Below, piece by piece: positions 1 through 8,226 of a stretch of DNA of 64,000 bases (position 1 is its first letter; each line of letters opens with the position of its first letter). Both the position numbers and the translations under genes were made by a program. The stretch is from an uncultured Acetatifactor sp. (lineage in GTDB: Bacteria; Bacillota; Clostridia; Lachnospirales; Lachnospiraceae), in contig CAKRTS010000002.1 of assembly GCA_934402315.1 (NCBI GenBank), forward strand, positions 186,001-250,000. The letters run 5' to 3'. A model generated the notes under the pieces. The model saw nothing but the letters and a program-made list of their open reading frames with translations, did no database searches and was not told where the DNA came from.

Positions 1-929
1 GCCGTATAGGCGTAATAGCCGCCGATCCGGTTGATCTCATTTCTCGCATATTCCGCCAGCGCCGTCACCTTCCGGAATTCCTCCCTGCCCCGCAGCGCCA
101 GATTTCGTCTTGAAATATCCAGACTTGCCAGCAACAGATAGGATGCGCTTGTCGTCTGTGTCAGGTTAATAATCTGTCTCACATAGCCGGGATTCATCGA
201 AGGCCCTGTCAGCAGAAAGGAGCTCTGCGTCAGGCTTCCGCCGGACTTGTGCATGCTGACGGATGCCATGTCCGCTCCCGCCGTCATCGCCGAAACCGGC
301 ATATTTTCCCCGAAATAAAAATGGGTTCCGTGCGCCTCATCCACCAGCACCTTCATGCCGTTTGCATGGGCGAGCCTGACAATGCTTCTCAGGTCGGAGC
401 AGATGCCGTAATAGGTCGGGTTATTCACAAGAACTGCTACCGCATCCGGGTTCTCGGATATCGTGCGCTCGACCTGCGACACCTTCATGCCCAGCGCAAT
501 CCCAAGCCTGCTGTCCATATCGGGATTGACGTAAATCGGTATCGCACCGTTGAGCACCAGCGCATTGATAACGCTTCTGTGTACATTTCTCGGAAGGATG
601 ATCTTGTCGCCCTTTTTGCAGACGCTCAGCACCATGCTCTGCACGGAGGAGGTCGTTCCCCCGACCATCAGGAAGGCATAGGCAGCGCCGAATGCTTCCG
701 CCGCCATCTCCTCCGCCTCCCGGATGACCGACACGGGATGGCAGAGATTGTCCAGCGGCTTCATGGAATTTACGTCAATGCCGACGCACTGCTGTCCGAG
801 CAGCTCCACAAGCTCCGGGTTTCCGCGTCCTCTCTTATGTCCCGGCACATCAAAGGGCACGATCCTGTTTTTCCGAAATTCCTCCAGCGCCTCATAAATC
901 GGCGCTCTCTCCTGATTATAACGTCCCAT
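1..929 (-). CDS. Orn/Lys/Arg decarboxylase family protein (C-terminus outside window)
   Basis: PLP-dependent fold-type I decarboxylase of the ornithine/lysine/arginine family, which supplies diamine or agmatine for polyamine synthesis. The frame is open from the ATG at 927-929 to the window edge, giving 309 residues, so the C-terminal domain is missing. Visible marks are the N-terminal FDVPGHKRGRG motif, the aspartate-containing VLVDEAHGTHF and the PLP-lysine motif SMHKSGGSLTQS with Lys228. It starts 9 bp after the stop of speD on the same strand, so the two are almost certainly co-transcribed. That context favours a role in spermidine synthesis, but lysine versus arginine specificity cannot be read from this part. 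Confidence 0.9.
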   Translation of the reverse strand, partial: MGRYNQERAPIYEALEEFRKNRIVPFDVPGHKRGRGNPELVELLGQQCVGIDVNSMKPLDNLCHPVSVIREAEEMAAEAFGAAYAFLMVGGTTSSVQSMVLSVCKKGDKIILPRNVHRSVINALVLNGAIPIYVNPDMDSRLGIALGMKVSQVERTISENPDAVAVLVNNPTYYGICSDLRSIVRLAHANGMKVLVDEAHGTHFYFGENMPVSAMTAGADMASVSMHKSGGSLTQSSFLLTGPSMNPGYVRQIINLTQTTSASYLLLASLDISRRNLALRGREEFRKVTALAEYARNEINRIGGYYAYT

Positions 930-938
930 GACAATCTC

Positions 939-1697
939 CTAGTAGACATTTCTCCCGCTGAAAATCTCAATCATCTCCTTGCGGAGGTTATCCATGATCT
1001 CCAGCCTCGTTCTCGGCGGCAGCTCGTAGACGTCGCTGTTAAAAAGGTAATTCTGGAGGTCAATCTCCTTAATCAGCATCTTTGTATGGAAAATATTCGC
1101 GTCATACACATTGATGTCCACAGCGTCATATTTGCGCAGCGTGGCGATATCGATATAATCCTGAATCGACGTGATCCTATGGTCGATAAACAGCTTCTGT
1201 CCGCTGACATCCCTTGTGAAGCCTCTGACGCGGTAATCCATGGTAATGATGTCCGAGTCAAAGGAGCCGATGAGATAGTCCAGTGTGGACAGCGGCGTGA
1301 TCTCCCCGCAGGTCGCCACATCGATGTCCACGCGGAAGGTCGCCAGACAGGTCTCCGGATGATATTCGGGGTATGTATGCACCGTGATATGGCTTTTGTC
1401 CAGATGAGCCACCGTTGTATCTCCCACGGGAACCATGCTGTTTTCCGCAATCAGTATCGTCACTGAGCTTCCCTGTGGTTCGTAGTCCTGACTGGAGATA
1501 TTCAGAACCGTTGCGCCGATCATATCCGTCACGTTCGTCAGAATCTTCGTCAGTCGCTCGGAGTTATACTGCTTATCAATGTAGGCAATATAGTCCTTCT
1601 GCTCCCTCTGTGACTTTGCGTAGCACACATCATAGATGTTGAAGCTGAGAGATTTTGTCAGATTGTTAAACCCGTACAGGGAAATTTTGTCACCCAT
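939..1697 (-). CDS. speD: S-adenosylmethionine decarboxylase proenzyme (class 1A)
   Basis: Makes decarboxylated S-adenosylmethionine, the aminopropyl donor for spermidine. The product is 252 residues. The self-cleavage site is in [12 protein letters not shown] (Lys101/Ser102; the Ser becomes the pyruvoyl group). Downstream, [25 protein letters not shown] and [12 protein letters not shown] match the long Escherichia coli-type (class 1A) enzyme rather than the short Bacillus form. I chose the ATG at 1697 because AGGAG lies 7 nt upstream; an in-frame start further upstream would run into the sequence next to repeat element A. A TATAAT at 1732-1737 could be its -10 box, but no good -35 is visible. 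Confidence 0.95.
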   Translation of the reverse strand: MGDKISLYGFNNLTKSLSFNIYDVCYAKSQREQKDYIAYIDKQYNSERLTKILTNVTDMIGATVLNISSQDYEPQGSSVTILIAENSMVPVGDTTVAHLDKSHITVHTYPEYHPETCLATFRVDIDVATCGEITPLSTLDYLIGSFDSDIITMDYRVRGFTRDVSGQKLFIDHRITSIQDYIDIATLRKYDAVDINVYDANIFHTKMLIKEIDLQNYLFNSDVYELPPRTRLEIMDNLRKEMIEIFSGRNVY

Positions 1698-1737
1698 CAC
1701 TTTCTCCTTTTGTTTTGCGGTTTGTCTATTAATTATA

Positions 1738-1932
1738 AAACTCCTGATCCCACAAGTGACGTTGCACACGATGCACAGACCACCGCAGGCACGCTTTCGC
1801 TACCTTCCGCACGCAACGGCGCATAAGATGCCAAAGTACGCCATCTAAGCGCCGGCGGCTCCAGAGTGCGCTGCTTGCGGCCATGCGCATCCTGCACAAC
1901 TGTTACCCGTAAACTCTGCCTTTCACAATTAA
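1738..1932 (-). repeat. Interspersed structured element, copy A
   Basis: One of five related elements in this window; its sense strand is the minus strand. It has the long closing stem (outer arms near 1755-1785 and 1880-1904), an apical stem GGCGC-TTA-GATG pairing with CATC-TTA-TGCGCC, and a GAAA tetraloop (TTTC at 1795-1798 on the plus strand). Its 5' flank AATTGTGAAA matches AATTGCGAA in copies B and E, which sets the outer boundary near 1932. It lies directly upstream of speD in the same orientation. I see no clear target-site duplication for this copy. Confidence 0.8.
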
Positions 1933-2361
1933 CTATTTCGTTAATAAGGAAATGACAGCATCAAAAAAGCAGGCAATGCAAATCATCACCTGCTTTGAAA
2001 CTCTTCTCAATATATTCCCGCATCTGCGCGGGGTTTCACTGCCCATGTCGGAGCAATGTTTCCTGTGGCATTTCCAGCCGTCGGAAAATATATGATCGGA
2101 TATGTGGTTTTTAGAGTCTATATAGCAAATATTTTACTTTTACTACTCTTATTGACCGTTTCACAAGTTAGATGTGCATCAGCACCGGTTTATAGTAACC
2201 AACTTATAAAATTTGAGCTTTTAACTCAATCAATAAGGCAACGGGGTTGCCAAAAAATATTTGCATGGAAGACTCTAAGAGACACATCTCTTTTCACACT
2301 TTCCATACAGCCGTACTATAACATAACTGAATCTGCGCGTCAATCAAAATTTAAACGGCGT
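1933..2361. other. Intergenic region with no convincing gene
   Basis: About 430 bp, AT-rich on the right half. On the minus strand near 1970-2060 a short frame interrupted by one TGA contains a helical-looking stretch (REYIEKSFKAGDDLHCLL), possibly the tail of a dead gene, but I cannot identify a family. The plus-strand open frame at 2056-2484 has no ribosome site and a leucine run read from low-complexity DNA, so I do not call it. The right end holds the promoter of the next gene. Confidence 0.5.
1963..1996 (-). terminator. Possible intrinsic terminator
   Basis: AAAGCAGG at 1966-1973 pairs with CCTGCTTT at 1989-1996, and the minus strand then runs into six T residues. The stem is 8 bp with a 15-nt loop. 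No intact minus-strand gene lies just upstream, so it may be left over from the decayed frame described for this intergenic region. Confidence 0.45.
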
Positions 2362-2390
2362 TTGACTATTCTCTTCACTTCTGGTATACT
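2362..2390 (+). promoter_or_regulatory. Sigma-A-type promoter for the Q-rich gene
   Basis: TTGACT at 2362-2367, a 17-nt spacer and TATACT at 2385-2390. Transcription would begin near 2397, giving a leader of about 57 nt before the ATG at 2454. Confidence 0.75.
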
Positions 2391-2453
2391 GATTCTACAT
2401 TTTAAGGTTATCTTTCGCAATGAAAATCGATTCAGAAAGGGAAGGTATTGTAT

Positions 2454-3491
2454 ATGGGAGACGGAGATATTAATCAGACACTGACGAAACCGCAGGAACC
2501 TGTGTATCAGGAAATACAGACCGAACAGCAGGAGCAGCAGACACAGAATATCCAACAGCAGGCGCAGCAGGAGCAGCAGACACAGAATATCCAACAGCAG
2601 GCGCAGCAGGAGCAGCAGACGCAACATGAATCTATGGCGGATAAGCTCAGGCGCGAGGAAGCCGCTTTCTGGGCACAACACGCAGTTCCCGCCGGTGCTG
2701 TCCAGAACGGGCAGCCCCCTCAGGAGGCAGGCATGAGCCGCAAGCAGCGCCGTAAGCTCGCCAAGCAGAGAGAAAAAGCGCTCAAGGAAGGACGTCGGTA
2801 CAGCAATTTTGCCGATGAGCACACCGCACAGCTCAAGAAAGATTTTGGCACATATACAACTAATCTGGGAGCCCGAAATGCAGTGCTCAGACAGGTCATG
2901 GAAGCGCACCCGCAGGAGCCTGCCATCGAGCCAGTAAATAAGCGCGTTGCTCTGGCATATCTGCCCGACTATAAGCGCGACAAAAAGGGTCGCCCTCTCT
3001 CAAAACGGGACGCGCGTACAGCTCTGGAAGCGCAAAAGCAGGCGGAGGATTACTTGTATGGAACGCCGGAGGCACAGCGCGCCGTGCTCGATCGGATTGT
3101 CCGGCAAATGTGCACCGTAAGCCTGAATGGCGAAATGTTCTCTCCCGTCTATATCCGTGCTCATTTTGCGGAATTGAAGAGGCTGGATGAACGTCTCATG
3201 CGCATGACACAGCTGAGCAGTCTGCACGCCGACTACTTCGAGTCACTTCCCGACGATACAAGGGAGCTGTGGAATGCAACCCGCTCTCTTGCGAACGTTC
3301 TCAGCACATGGATCGGTAATACCAGCGAGATGAGCGGTCTGGACACCTCCGGAATAGGCATGAGAATGCAGCCGACCACCGAGGAGGAATTTGCAGTTCT
3401 CCGTCAGGAGATGGATCAGGACATTCAAGCCGCACTGCAAAACCGCGAGACCGCCCTGAAAGCATACCACCCGGCACAGGGGGAGGCATAA
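2454..3491 (+). CDS. Q-rich conserved protein of unknown function
   Basis: 345 residues, no recognised family. The first 60 residues are almost all Q, E, T, N and I and include two identical 13-residue repeats (QEQQTQNIQQQAQ) plus part of a third. A basic stretch follows (MSRKQRRKLAKQREKALKEG), then a mostly helical, charged body to the end. There is no signal peptide or membrane segment. I prefer the ATG at 2454 over the upstream TTG at 2448 because AGGGAAGG sits 9 nt before it. The stop is 3 bp before the acetyltransferase start, so the pair form an operon. A low-complexity tail, a basic linker and a helical body suggest binding to nucleic acid or a partner protein, but that is a guess. Confidence 0.85.
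   Translation: MGDGDINQTLTKPQEPVYQEIQTEQQEQQTQNIQQQAQQEQQTQNIQQQAQQEQQTQHESMADKLRREEAAFWAQHAVPAGAVQNGQPPQEAGMSRKQRRKLAKQREKALKEGRRYSNFADEHTAQLKKDFGTYTTNLGARNAVLRQVMEAHPQEPAIEPVNKRVALAYLPDYKRDKKGRPLSKRDARTALEAQKQAEDYLYGTPEAQRAVLDRIVRQMCTVSLNGEMFSPVYIRAHFAELKRLDERLMRMTQLSSLHADYFESLPDDTRELWNATRSLANVLSTWIGNTSEMSGLDTSGIGMRMQPTTEEEFAVLRQEMDQDIQAALQNRETALKAYHPAQGEA
2529..2606 (+). repeat. Two identical 39-bp tandem repeats inside a coding region
   Basis: Units 2529-2567 and 2568-2606 are identical base for base and encode QEQQTQNIQQQAQ; a third partial copy follows with one synonymous change. Exact identity at third positions indicates a recent duplication and a likely length-variable region. Confidence 0.9.
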
Positions 3492-3494
3492 GGG

Positions 3495-4325
3495 ATGGAA
3501 AATACAAACGAACTTTTCCTCATCAAGCCAAAGGATCTGGAGCTTTTTTCCGGTCTGTTGACCTCCGAGGCCGCCGCTGCCGTGGACGATTCCAATGTTC
3601 TGACCGTCGGCGTAGCTCATGGTGCTTTGGGCTGCGGTGCGATCAGCGTTGCCTTCGACACAGAGGTCGGCGATGTGCTTTCGCTGTTTGTGGCTGAAAG
3701 CGAGCGCCGTCAGGGCGCGGGACGTGCTCTGTTGGAAGGCGTGGCAGCCTCCGCGAAACGGATGGGCGTAAAGCGTCTGCAAATTGTCTGTGAGACGGCT
3801 GCCGTTCCCGGTTTTGCAGACTTTCTGTCCGCGCTCGGCTTCACCTGCATACAGACAATTCCGCGCTTTCGGGCATCTCTGGAACAGCTCGGCGGAATGT
3901 CCCTGCCAGATGTCCCGATACAGAATATCTATCCGATAAGCGAGCTGCCCGGTCGGGCATTGAGAAATTATAACCAGATGGTTTACGAGGAGCCTGACCG
4001 GCTCCTGTATCTTGATCCTGACGAAATCGACCCTGAACTCAGCGGCTTCTGCCTGACTTCCGATAATCTTCTGGGCGGTTTTACGGCAATCGCACGGCAA
4101 AATAACGGATTAGAACTGATAAACACTTACATTTCGCAGGAATGTATCCGATACATGCCCGCACTCTTCCGTTTCAGCCTGAATAACGCCGGCGCTGCAC
4201 TGCCGCCGGAAACACCGGTTCTGATGGATGCCGTCACCAAGCCATCCGAGCAGCTGCTGCGCCATCTGCTGCAGGGACTCGGCGTACAGGAAAGTAAGGT
4301 GGAAACCTTTACACGACTGGTTTAA
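3495..4325 (+). CDS. GNAT family N-acetyltransferase
   Basis: 276 residues. The acetyl-CoA binding motif A is visible near residues 56-90: VAESERRQGAGRALLEGVA, with the Q/R-x-x-G-x-G/A loop. The N-terminal half carries the GNAT fold; the C-terminal half (about 130-276) has no family I recognise and may set substrate choice. The ATG at 3495 follows a GGGGAGG inside the end of the upstream gene, so translation is probably coupled. Gene order suggests it may modify the Q-rich partner or its target, which is inference only. The substrate is unknown. Confidence 0.85.
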   Translation: MENTNELFLIKPKDLELFSGLLTSEAAAAVDDSNVLTVGVAHGALGCGAISVAFDTEVGDVLSLFVAESERRQGAGRALLEGVAASAKRMGVKRLQIVCETAAVPGFADFLSALGFTCIQTIPRFRASLEQLGGMSLPDVPIQNIYPISELPGRALRNYNQMVYEEPDRLLYLDPDEIDPELSGFCLTSDNLLGGFTAIARQNNGLELINTYISQECIRYMPALFRFSLNNAGAALPPETPVLMDAVTKPSEQLLRHLLQGLGVQESKVETFTRLV

Positions 4326-4504
4326 TTGAGCGGGCTTTCCAGCACAAAGCGGAGCCCTTCCACTCCTGTTCCGTCCAGTACAAAACCGCACTTTTCAAGA
4401 ACGCGCTGGGAAGCCTTGTTATCCGGAGCAGTCTCCGCTTCTACAAGCACAGCATCCTTCTGCCACAATGCCGCCCTTTCACACACACTCGTCTTATAGT
4501 GCAT
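4322..4504 (-). pseudogene. Truncated GNAT acetyltransferase (C-terminal remnant)
   Basis: A 60-residue frame whose last 40 residues are the conserved C-terminal part of a RimJ/RimL-like acetyltransferase (ETAPDNKASQRVLEKCGFVL). The first two thirds, including the acetyl-CoA loop, are absent. Its ATG overlaps the stop of the 2'-5' RNA ligase remnant upstream, so the original genes were probably coupled. It ends convergently against the plus-strand acetyltransferase gene. Confidence 0.75.
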
Positions 4505-4709
4505 GCTCTATGACAATGATTGACTCCTCGTTTTCTCCGATCATTTCAACAGATATTTTATCAACTACCGTTCTTACATTAATGTCAACCGCCTTCACCT
4601 CTTCATATGCGGTCTCTAAGGCCTCCACTGTCGGTAGCTTTCCCACTGTCACATGTGGTTTATAGCCTAGTCCCAGATCATATTCTCTAAATTCATTACG
4701 ATATAAATA
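4494..4709 (-). pseudogene. 2'-5' RNA ligase (LigT-like) remnant
   Basis: An open stretch of about 71 codons preceded by an in-frame TGA at 4710-4712. It contains the second HxT signature as YKPHVTVGKL, then a helical segment and the C-terminal DKISVEMIGENEESIIVIE typical of the 2H phosphoesterase/2'-5' RNA ligase superfamily. The N-terminal half with the first HxT motif is missing, so the gene is dead. Confidence 0.7.
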
Positions 4710-4764
4710 TCATGCATGGACGTTATTTCCTTCCAATTCTATATTTTTGAATTAATTTTACACA

Positions 4765-5508
4765 TCACCCTATTTTTTCAGTGATCAGTTCAACCCAGGC
4801 AACCTCAAATCCCGCTTTCGCAGCAACATGCTGGGATGCCAGATTAGAAAAGCTTGTCCCATAGTACGGCACAATTCCTTTTTGAAGAATATCCCGTTTC
4901 AGTATGGACACAAGACCTGATGCGATATGCCTGCCCTCAAACTCCTTGTTCACATTGATTCCGATCTGCCAAAAGGCAGGGCTGTCGGCACTGGCTCCGG
5001 CCATACCGACAATCTCATGATCTACCATTGCCGCAACCGCCAGTACATCCGGAGACTCTTCACTAAAGCAGAATGCCTCATCAAATCTGTCATCATCCTT
5101 AAATTGAAGGATTTCTTCCTGATTATATTTTCTTATTTCAATCCCTTTCATTTCACACACCTTATCATCCCGGGGAATAAAAAACGGATGCGCTGTTTTT
5201 ATCCGGTATCCTTCTGCCTTTAAAATATCATCCAGTTCCCTGAAAGTTGCTACATCCATAAACCAGCTCCCCGATTTATTGGAAAATTTCTCCCTGCACA
5301 CATCAACCACCTGCTTTTTCCCGGTAAACATAAGCTTTCCGTTCACGGCAATTACCTTTAATATGCAATCGTCCGCCTCCTCAAATCGCCTTCTGCCTTC
5401 CAGTTTTTTGTATTCTGTGAAATGATTTCTATTGTCCCTGACATCTGAAACCGTACAGCAATAATCTATTGCCAGCTGTTGATATAACTTTTCTTGTACA
5501 TAATTCAT
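4765..5508 (-). CDS. GNAT family N-acetyltransferase
   Basis: 247 residues from the ATG at 5508, which has GAGGTAG just upstream; the longer frame to 5598 reads into repeat element B and is not used. Residues about 1-130 are family-specific. A GNAT core follows: AVAAMVDHEIVGMAGASAD, then NVNKEFEGRHIASGLVSILK as motif A, then NLASQHVAAKAGFEVAW as motif B. The substrate is unknown. It lies downstream of the MATE gene on the same strand, separated by inserted element B, which may break co-transcription. Confidence 0.85.
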   Translation of the reverse strand: MNYVQEKLYQQLAIDYCCTVSDVRDNRNHFTEYKKLEGRRRFEEADDCILKVIAVNGKLMFTGKKQVVDVCREKFSNKSGSWFMDVATFRELDDILKAEGYRIKTAHPFFIPRDDKVCEMKGIEIRKYNQEEILQFKDDDRFDEAFCFSEESPDVLAVAAMVDHEIVGMAGASADSPAFWQIGINVNKEFEGRHIASGLVSILKRDILQKGIVPYYGTSFSNLASQHVAAKAGFEVAWVELITEKIG

Positions 5509-5539
5509 ATTCTCTACCTCATCCTTATGATAAACTAAT

Positions 5540-5768
5540 TCAGTAATTGCGAAACTCACACATTTCAGATAGCAGTTGTGCAAGATGCACCTGACCACAA
5601 GCAGCGCACTCTGGAGCCGCCGGCACTTAGATGCCGTGCTGTGGCAGGCACCATGTACTTCGGTGCCTTTTTATGCACCGTTGCGTGCGGAAGGTAGCGA
5701 AAGCGTGCCTGCGGTGGTCTGTGCATTTGTGCAACGTCACTTGCGAAAACATGAGTTTTGCAAACACC
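5540..5768 (+). repeat. Interspersed structured element, copy B, with flanking direct repeats
   Basis: Longest copy (about 229 bp), sense on the plus strand. The 14-bp sequence TATGATAAACTAAT occurs exactly at 5526-5539 and again at 5769-5782, flanking the element like a target-site duplication. The right copy lies in the last codons of the MATE gene, so the insertion point is its stop codon. The core has the long closing stem, a GAAA tetraloop at 5699-5702, and an extra hairpin (GGCACC / GGTGCC) in the apical region that other copies lack. The right flank forms its own hairpin, TTGC-AAAAC / GTTTT-GCAA. Confidence 0.85.
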
Positions 5769-7099
5769 TATGATAAACTAATCATCCATTTACGCCTTCG
5801 GAAAATAACCAGCGATACAACCAGCCGGAATATTTCTTCTGTGGTGAGCAGGGCATATACCCCCACAATTCCCCATTGGAACACATATGCCGCAACCAGA
5901 CACAGCGGGATTCCGATACACCATGTGCTGACAATATCAATTATCATTATAATTCTGGTATTTCCGCCACTTTTTATGATCCCTCCGCCAAGAATCATAT
6001 TTTCAACCTTGACCGGAGCATACAACGCAAAGACAATAAGGAGAATTTTTCCAAGCTCTTTTACACCGTAATCCACACGATACCATCCGGTGTAAACTCC
6101 CGCCAGCAAGATAAGCATTGCCGATACAAGGACTGCCCCTATCAACCCGGCAATCATAATCTTCTTGGATTCCCTGTAGGCTTCATCATACTCTTTCTTT
6201 CCAAGTCTCTTACCGACCATAACCCCCGCCGCAGCCGACAGACCGCTCAATGCGCTCACGATGAGTCCCTGAATCGGGCAGGTAAGCGTGTAAGCCGCAA
6301 GGTTTGCGGTGCCAAGATGCCCATACACCGCCGATTCCACATTCTGCCCCAGACTCCAAAGAAACTCACTGACCAGAATCGGCATAATCATAACAAGATA
6401 ATCCCTGATGGTAATTTTCCTGAAATGCAGTGACAATACCGGTTGATCCCCATCCTTTTTCATGCAAATGACAAACCCGATAAAGATAAACAATAAATTA
6501 AACAGCTGCGAAACAAACGTGGCAATTGCTGCGCCCTTTATCCCCATAGGTGTAAATCCGAGTTTTCCAAAGATCAGCACATAATTGAGTCCTGTGTTTG
6601 CGGCTACCGCTCCTAAACTTGCCAGAAATGGTATCGTTGCATGCTCCTTGCAGCGCAGCCACGCAGATAATACGGTACTTATTGCCATTGGAATATAGGA
6701 AAACGCCACAATTCGGAAATACACCGCACCCTCTTCTATAATACTTAGATCCTTCGTATATAGTCCAAGAAGCTGTGCCGGGAAAATTCCTGCCGCAGAC
6801 AGAAACAATGCAGATATTATCATTCCGCAAATCAGACTGACATGAAAGCTGCTCCACGCCTCTTTCGTATCATCTGCCCCGATAAACTGTGCTATTAATA
6901 TCCCCGCAACAGTGCTTACCGCACCAATCACCACGGAAAAAATTAAAGAAAAATTACCGCATAGCCCGACTGCCGATATATTAGCCTCTCCCAGCTGACC
7001 GATCATGATCTGGTCAACGATCGAAAAGGATGCCTGCAGCATGCTTTGTAAGGTAACAGGAACCGCTATTTTGCATAATGATTTCATAAACTTTGACAT
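5768..7099 (-). CDS. MATE family efflux transporter
   Basis: 443 residues with about 12 membrane segments in two similar halves, the layout of Na+- or H+-driven multidrug and toxin exporters. The start (IAVPVTLQSMLQASFSIVDQ) is a typical MATE TM1 with its conserved Q and D. The ATG overlaps the stop of the LacI gene as TAATG, so the two are translationally coupled and the LacI protein very likely controls the exporter. The stop codon TAG borders inserted element B; judging from the left copy of the direct repeat, the stop would have been TAA before the insertion. Confidence 0.93.
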   Translation of the reverse strand: MSKFMKSLCKIAVPVTLQSMLQASFSIVDQIMIGQLGEANISAVGLCGNFSLIFSVVIGAVSTVAGILIAQFIGADDTKEAWSSFHVSLICGMIISALFLSAAGIFPAQLLGLYTKDLSIIEEGAVYFRIVAFSYIPMAISTVLSAWLRCKEHATIPFLASLGAVAANTGLNYVLIFGKLGFTPMGIKGAAIATFVSQLFNLLFIFIGFVICMKKDGDQPVLSLHFRKITIRDYLVMIMPILVSEFLWSLGQNVESAVYGHLGTANLAAYTLTCPIQGLIVSALSGLSAAAGVMVGKRLGKKEYDEAYRESKKIMIAGLIGAVLVSAMLILLAGVYTGWYRVDYGVKELGKILLIVFALYAPVKVENMILGGGIIKSGGNTRIIMIIDIVSTWCIGIPLCLVAAYVFQWGIVGVYALLTTEEIFRLVVSLVIFRRRKWMISLS

Positions 7100-8109
7100 T
7101 ATAATTTTCTCGTACTTTCTCTTTTTATAAGTTCTACCGGAAGAGTGATTTCGGCATCACAATTCCTTCCGTCACGCATAGCTTCAATACATTCTATTGC
7201 CGTTTTTGCCCTGAGTGACGCGTCCTGATGAATCGTAGTCAGAGCCGGGCTGCTTTCCCGGCTTGCCATATTGTCATCGAAACCGATGATCTGCATATCC
7301 TGCGGGAATTGAACACCCCTCCCCTGCAAAAAGCGCATAAAATCAAGCGCGTAATAATCCGACACTGCAAAAATTGCAGTAACATTACAGCTTAGAAAGT
7401 CTGAAAGCTTTTCCTGATAAAAATGTGCTCTTTCCTTCTCTGTATTTGGGATCTGCCAGATCAAGGTCTCGCCCGGTGCAAAAGCCTCACGAAAACCGTC
7501 TATCCGCTCCTTGTCCATACATATGTAATTGTCTGAGATGCACAACGCCTTTTTATGTCCCAGCTCTTTGAAGTATTTTCCTGCCTGATAACCGCCGTCA
7601 TAGTGGTTAATCACAAGATTAACGACTTTGGAACATTTCTCAAAATATCCATCATATACAACAAAGGAGATTCTCATCTGATTCCGGAGCTTTTCATAAT
7701 CCGCCTCGCAGAACCCCATGAGAATCAGTCCATCCATATTCCACATAGAAGCAAAAACCGGAATTTCGCTGATGTCTGTTGTTGTCTTTATCATCAGGAA
7801 ATATCCTTTTTCGTTTACCTCATGGGAGAGGGCATTTAAGGACGACATCACGAATCCATCCTCTAAAACCCTGCCCTCATACTTAACATGGTCATTTATC
7901 ACCACTCCGATGATTCTTGAATTATTTCTTGCAAGCAGTATGCCGGCCATATTGGGGATATATCCTGTCCTTTCAAGCTCCTGCTGAACCCGTTTTACCG
8001 TTTCGTCTGAAATTTTCCGGGTTTTCCCATGAATCACATTTGAAACCGTCGCTGTGCTGAGACCTAATGCGTCTGCGACATCCACGATCCGGACCCTGTT
8101 CTGCACCAT
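7099..8109 (-). CDS. LacI family transcriptional regulator
   Basis: 336 residues. An N-terminal LacI helix-turn-helix and hinge (ADALGLSTATVSNVIHG) is followed by a periplasmic-binding-protein-like effector domain (IIGVVINDHV through IIGFDDN and PALTTIHQDA). It probably represses its own operon with the MATE gene. ATG at 8109 has GAAGGA 7 nt upstream. A palindrome with a central GCGC lies against its promoter. LacI proteins usually sense sugars or nucleosides, so pairing with a MATE exporter is less usual and the effector may be an exported small molecule. Confidence 0.92.
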   Translation of the reverse strand: MVQNRVRIVDVADALGLSTATVSNVIHGKTRKISDETVKRVQQELERTGYIPNMAGILLARNNSRIIGVVINDHVKYEGRVLEDGFVMSSLNALSHEVNEKGYFLMIKTTTDISEIPVFASMWNMDGLILMGFCEADYEKLRNQMRISFVVYDGYFEKCSKVVNLVINHYDGGYQAGKYFKELGHKKALCISDNYICMDKERIDGFREAFAPGETLIWQIPNTEKERAHFYQEKLSDFLSCNVTAIFAVSDYYALDFMRFLQGRGVQFPQDMQIIGFDDNMASRESSPALTTIHQDASLRAKTAIECIEAMRDGRNCDAEITLPVELIKRESTRKL

Positions 8110-8143
8110 ATCCGTTCCTTCTTTTTTCTGATTCTCTGATTAC

Positions 8144-8190
8144 ATCGTACAATAGAAATACAGCTTTTACAAGGGTTAAGCGCGTAACCC
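8144..8190 (-). promoter_or_regulatory. lacI-MATE promoter with palindromic operator
   Basis: On the minus strand TTGTAA (8167-8172) and TACGAT (8144-8149) are 17 nt apart, with TG just before the -10. Immediately upstream, 8173-8190 is an 18-bp palindrome with arms GGGTTA/TAACCC and a central GCGC, the shape of a LacI-family operator. Its position suggests autoregulation. Confidence 0.65.
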
Positions 8191-8226
8191 ATCACAAAAT
8201 CCGTGGCTTCTTTTTGTAATATTTTA

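Noticed and set aside
249-1466. 405-residue plus-strand ORF
   Set aside because: Antisense to the decarboxylase and speD genes, which have clear motifs; the product has no recognisable family.
2056-2484. 142-residue plus-strand ORF with a leucine run
   Set aside because: No ribosome site, runs through the promoter of the next gene, low-complexity AT-rich origin.
2340-2909. Leucine-rich 189-residue minus-strand ORF
   Set aside because: It is the reverse reading of the Q-rich repeats of the plus-strand gene.
5576-5773. Small proteins containing SSALWSRR and [12 protein letters not shown] runs at 5.6, 20.7, 29.3 and 42.3 kb
   Set aside because: These are translations of the structured element. 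Stems vary by compensatory changes rather than by codon-preserving ones, and copies differ in frame-breaking length.
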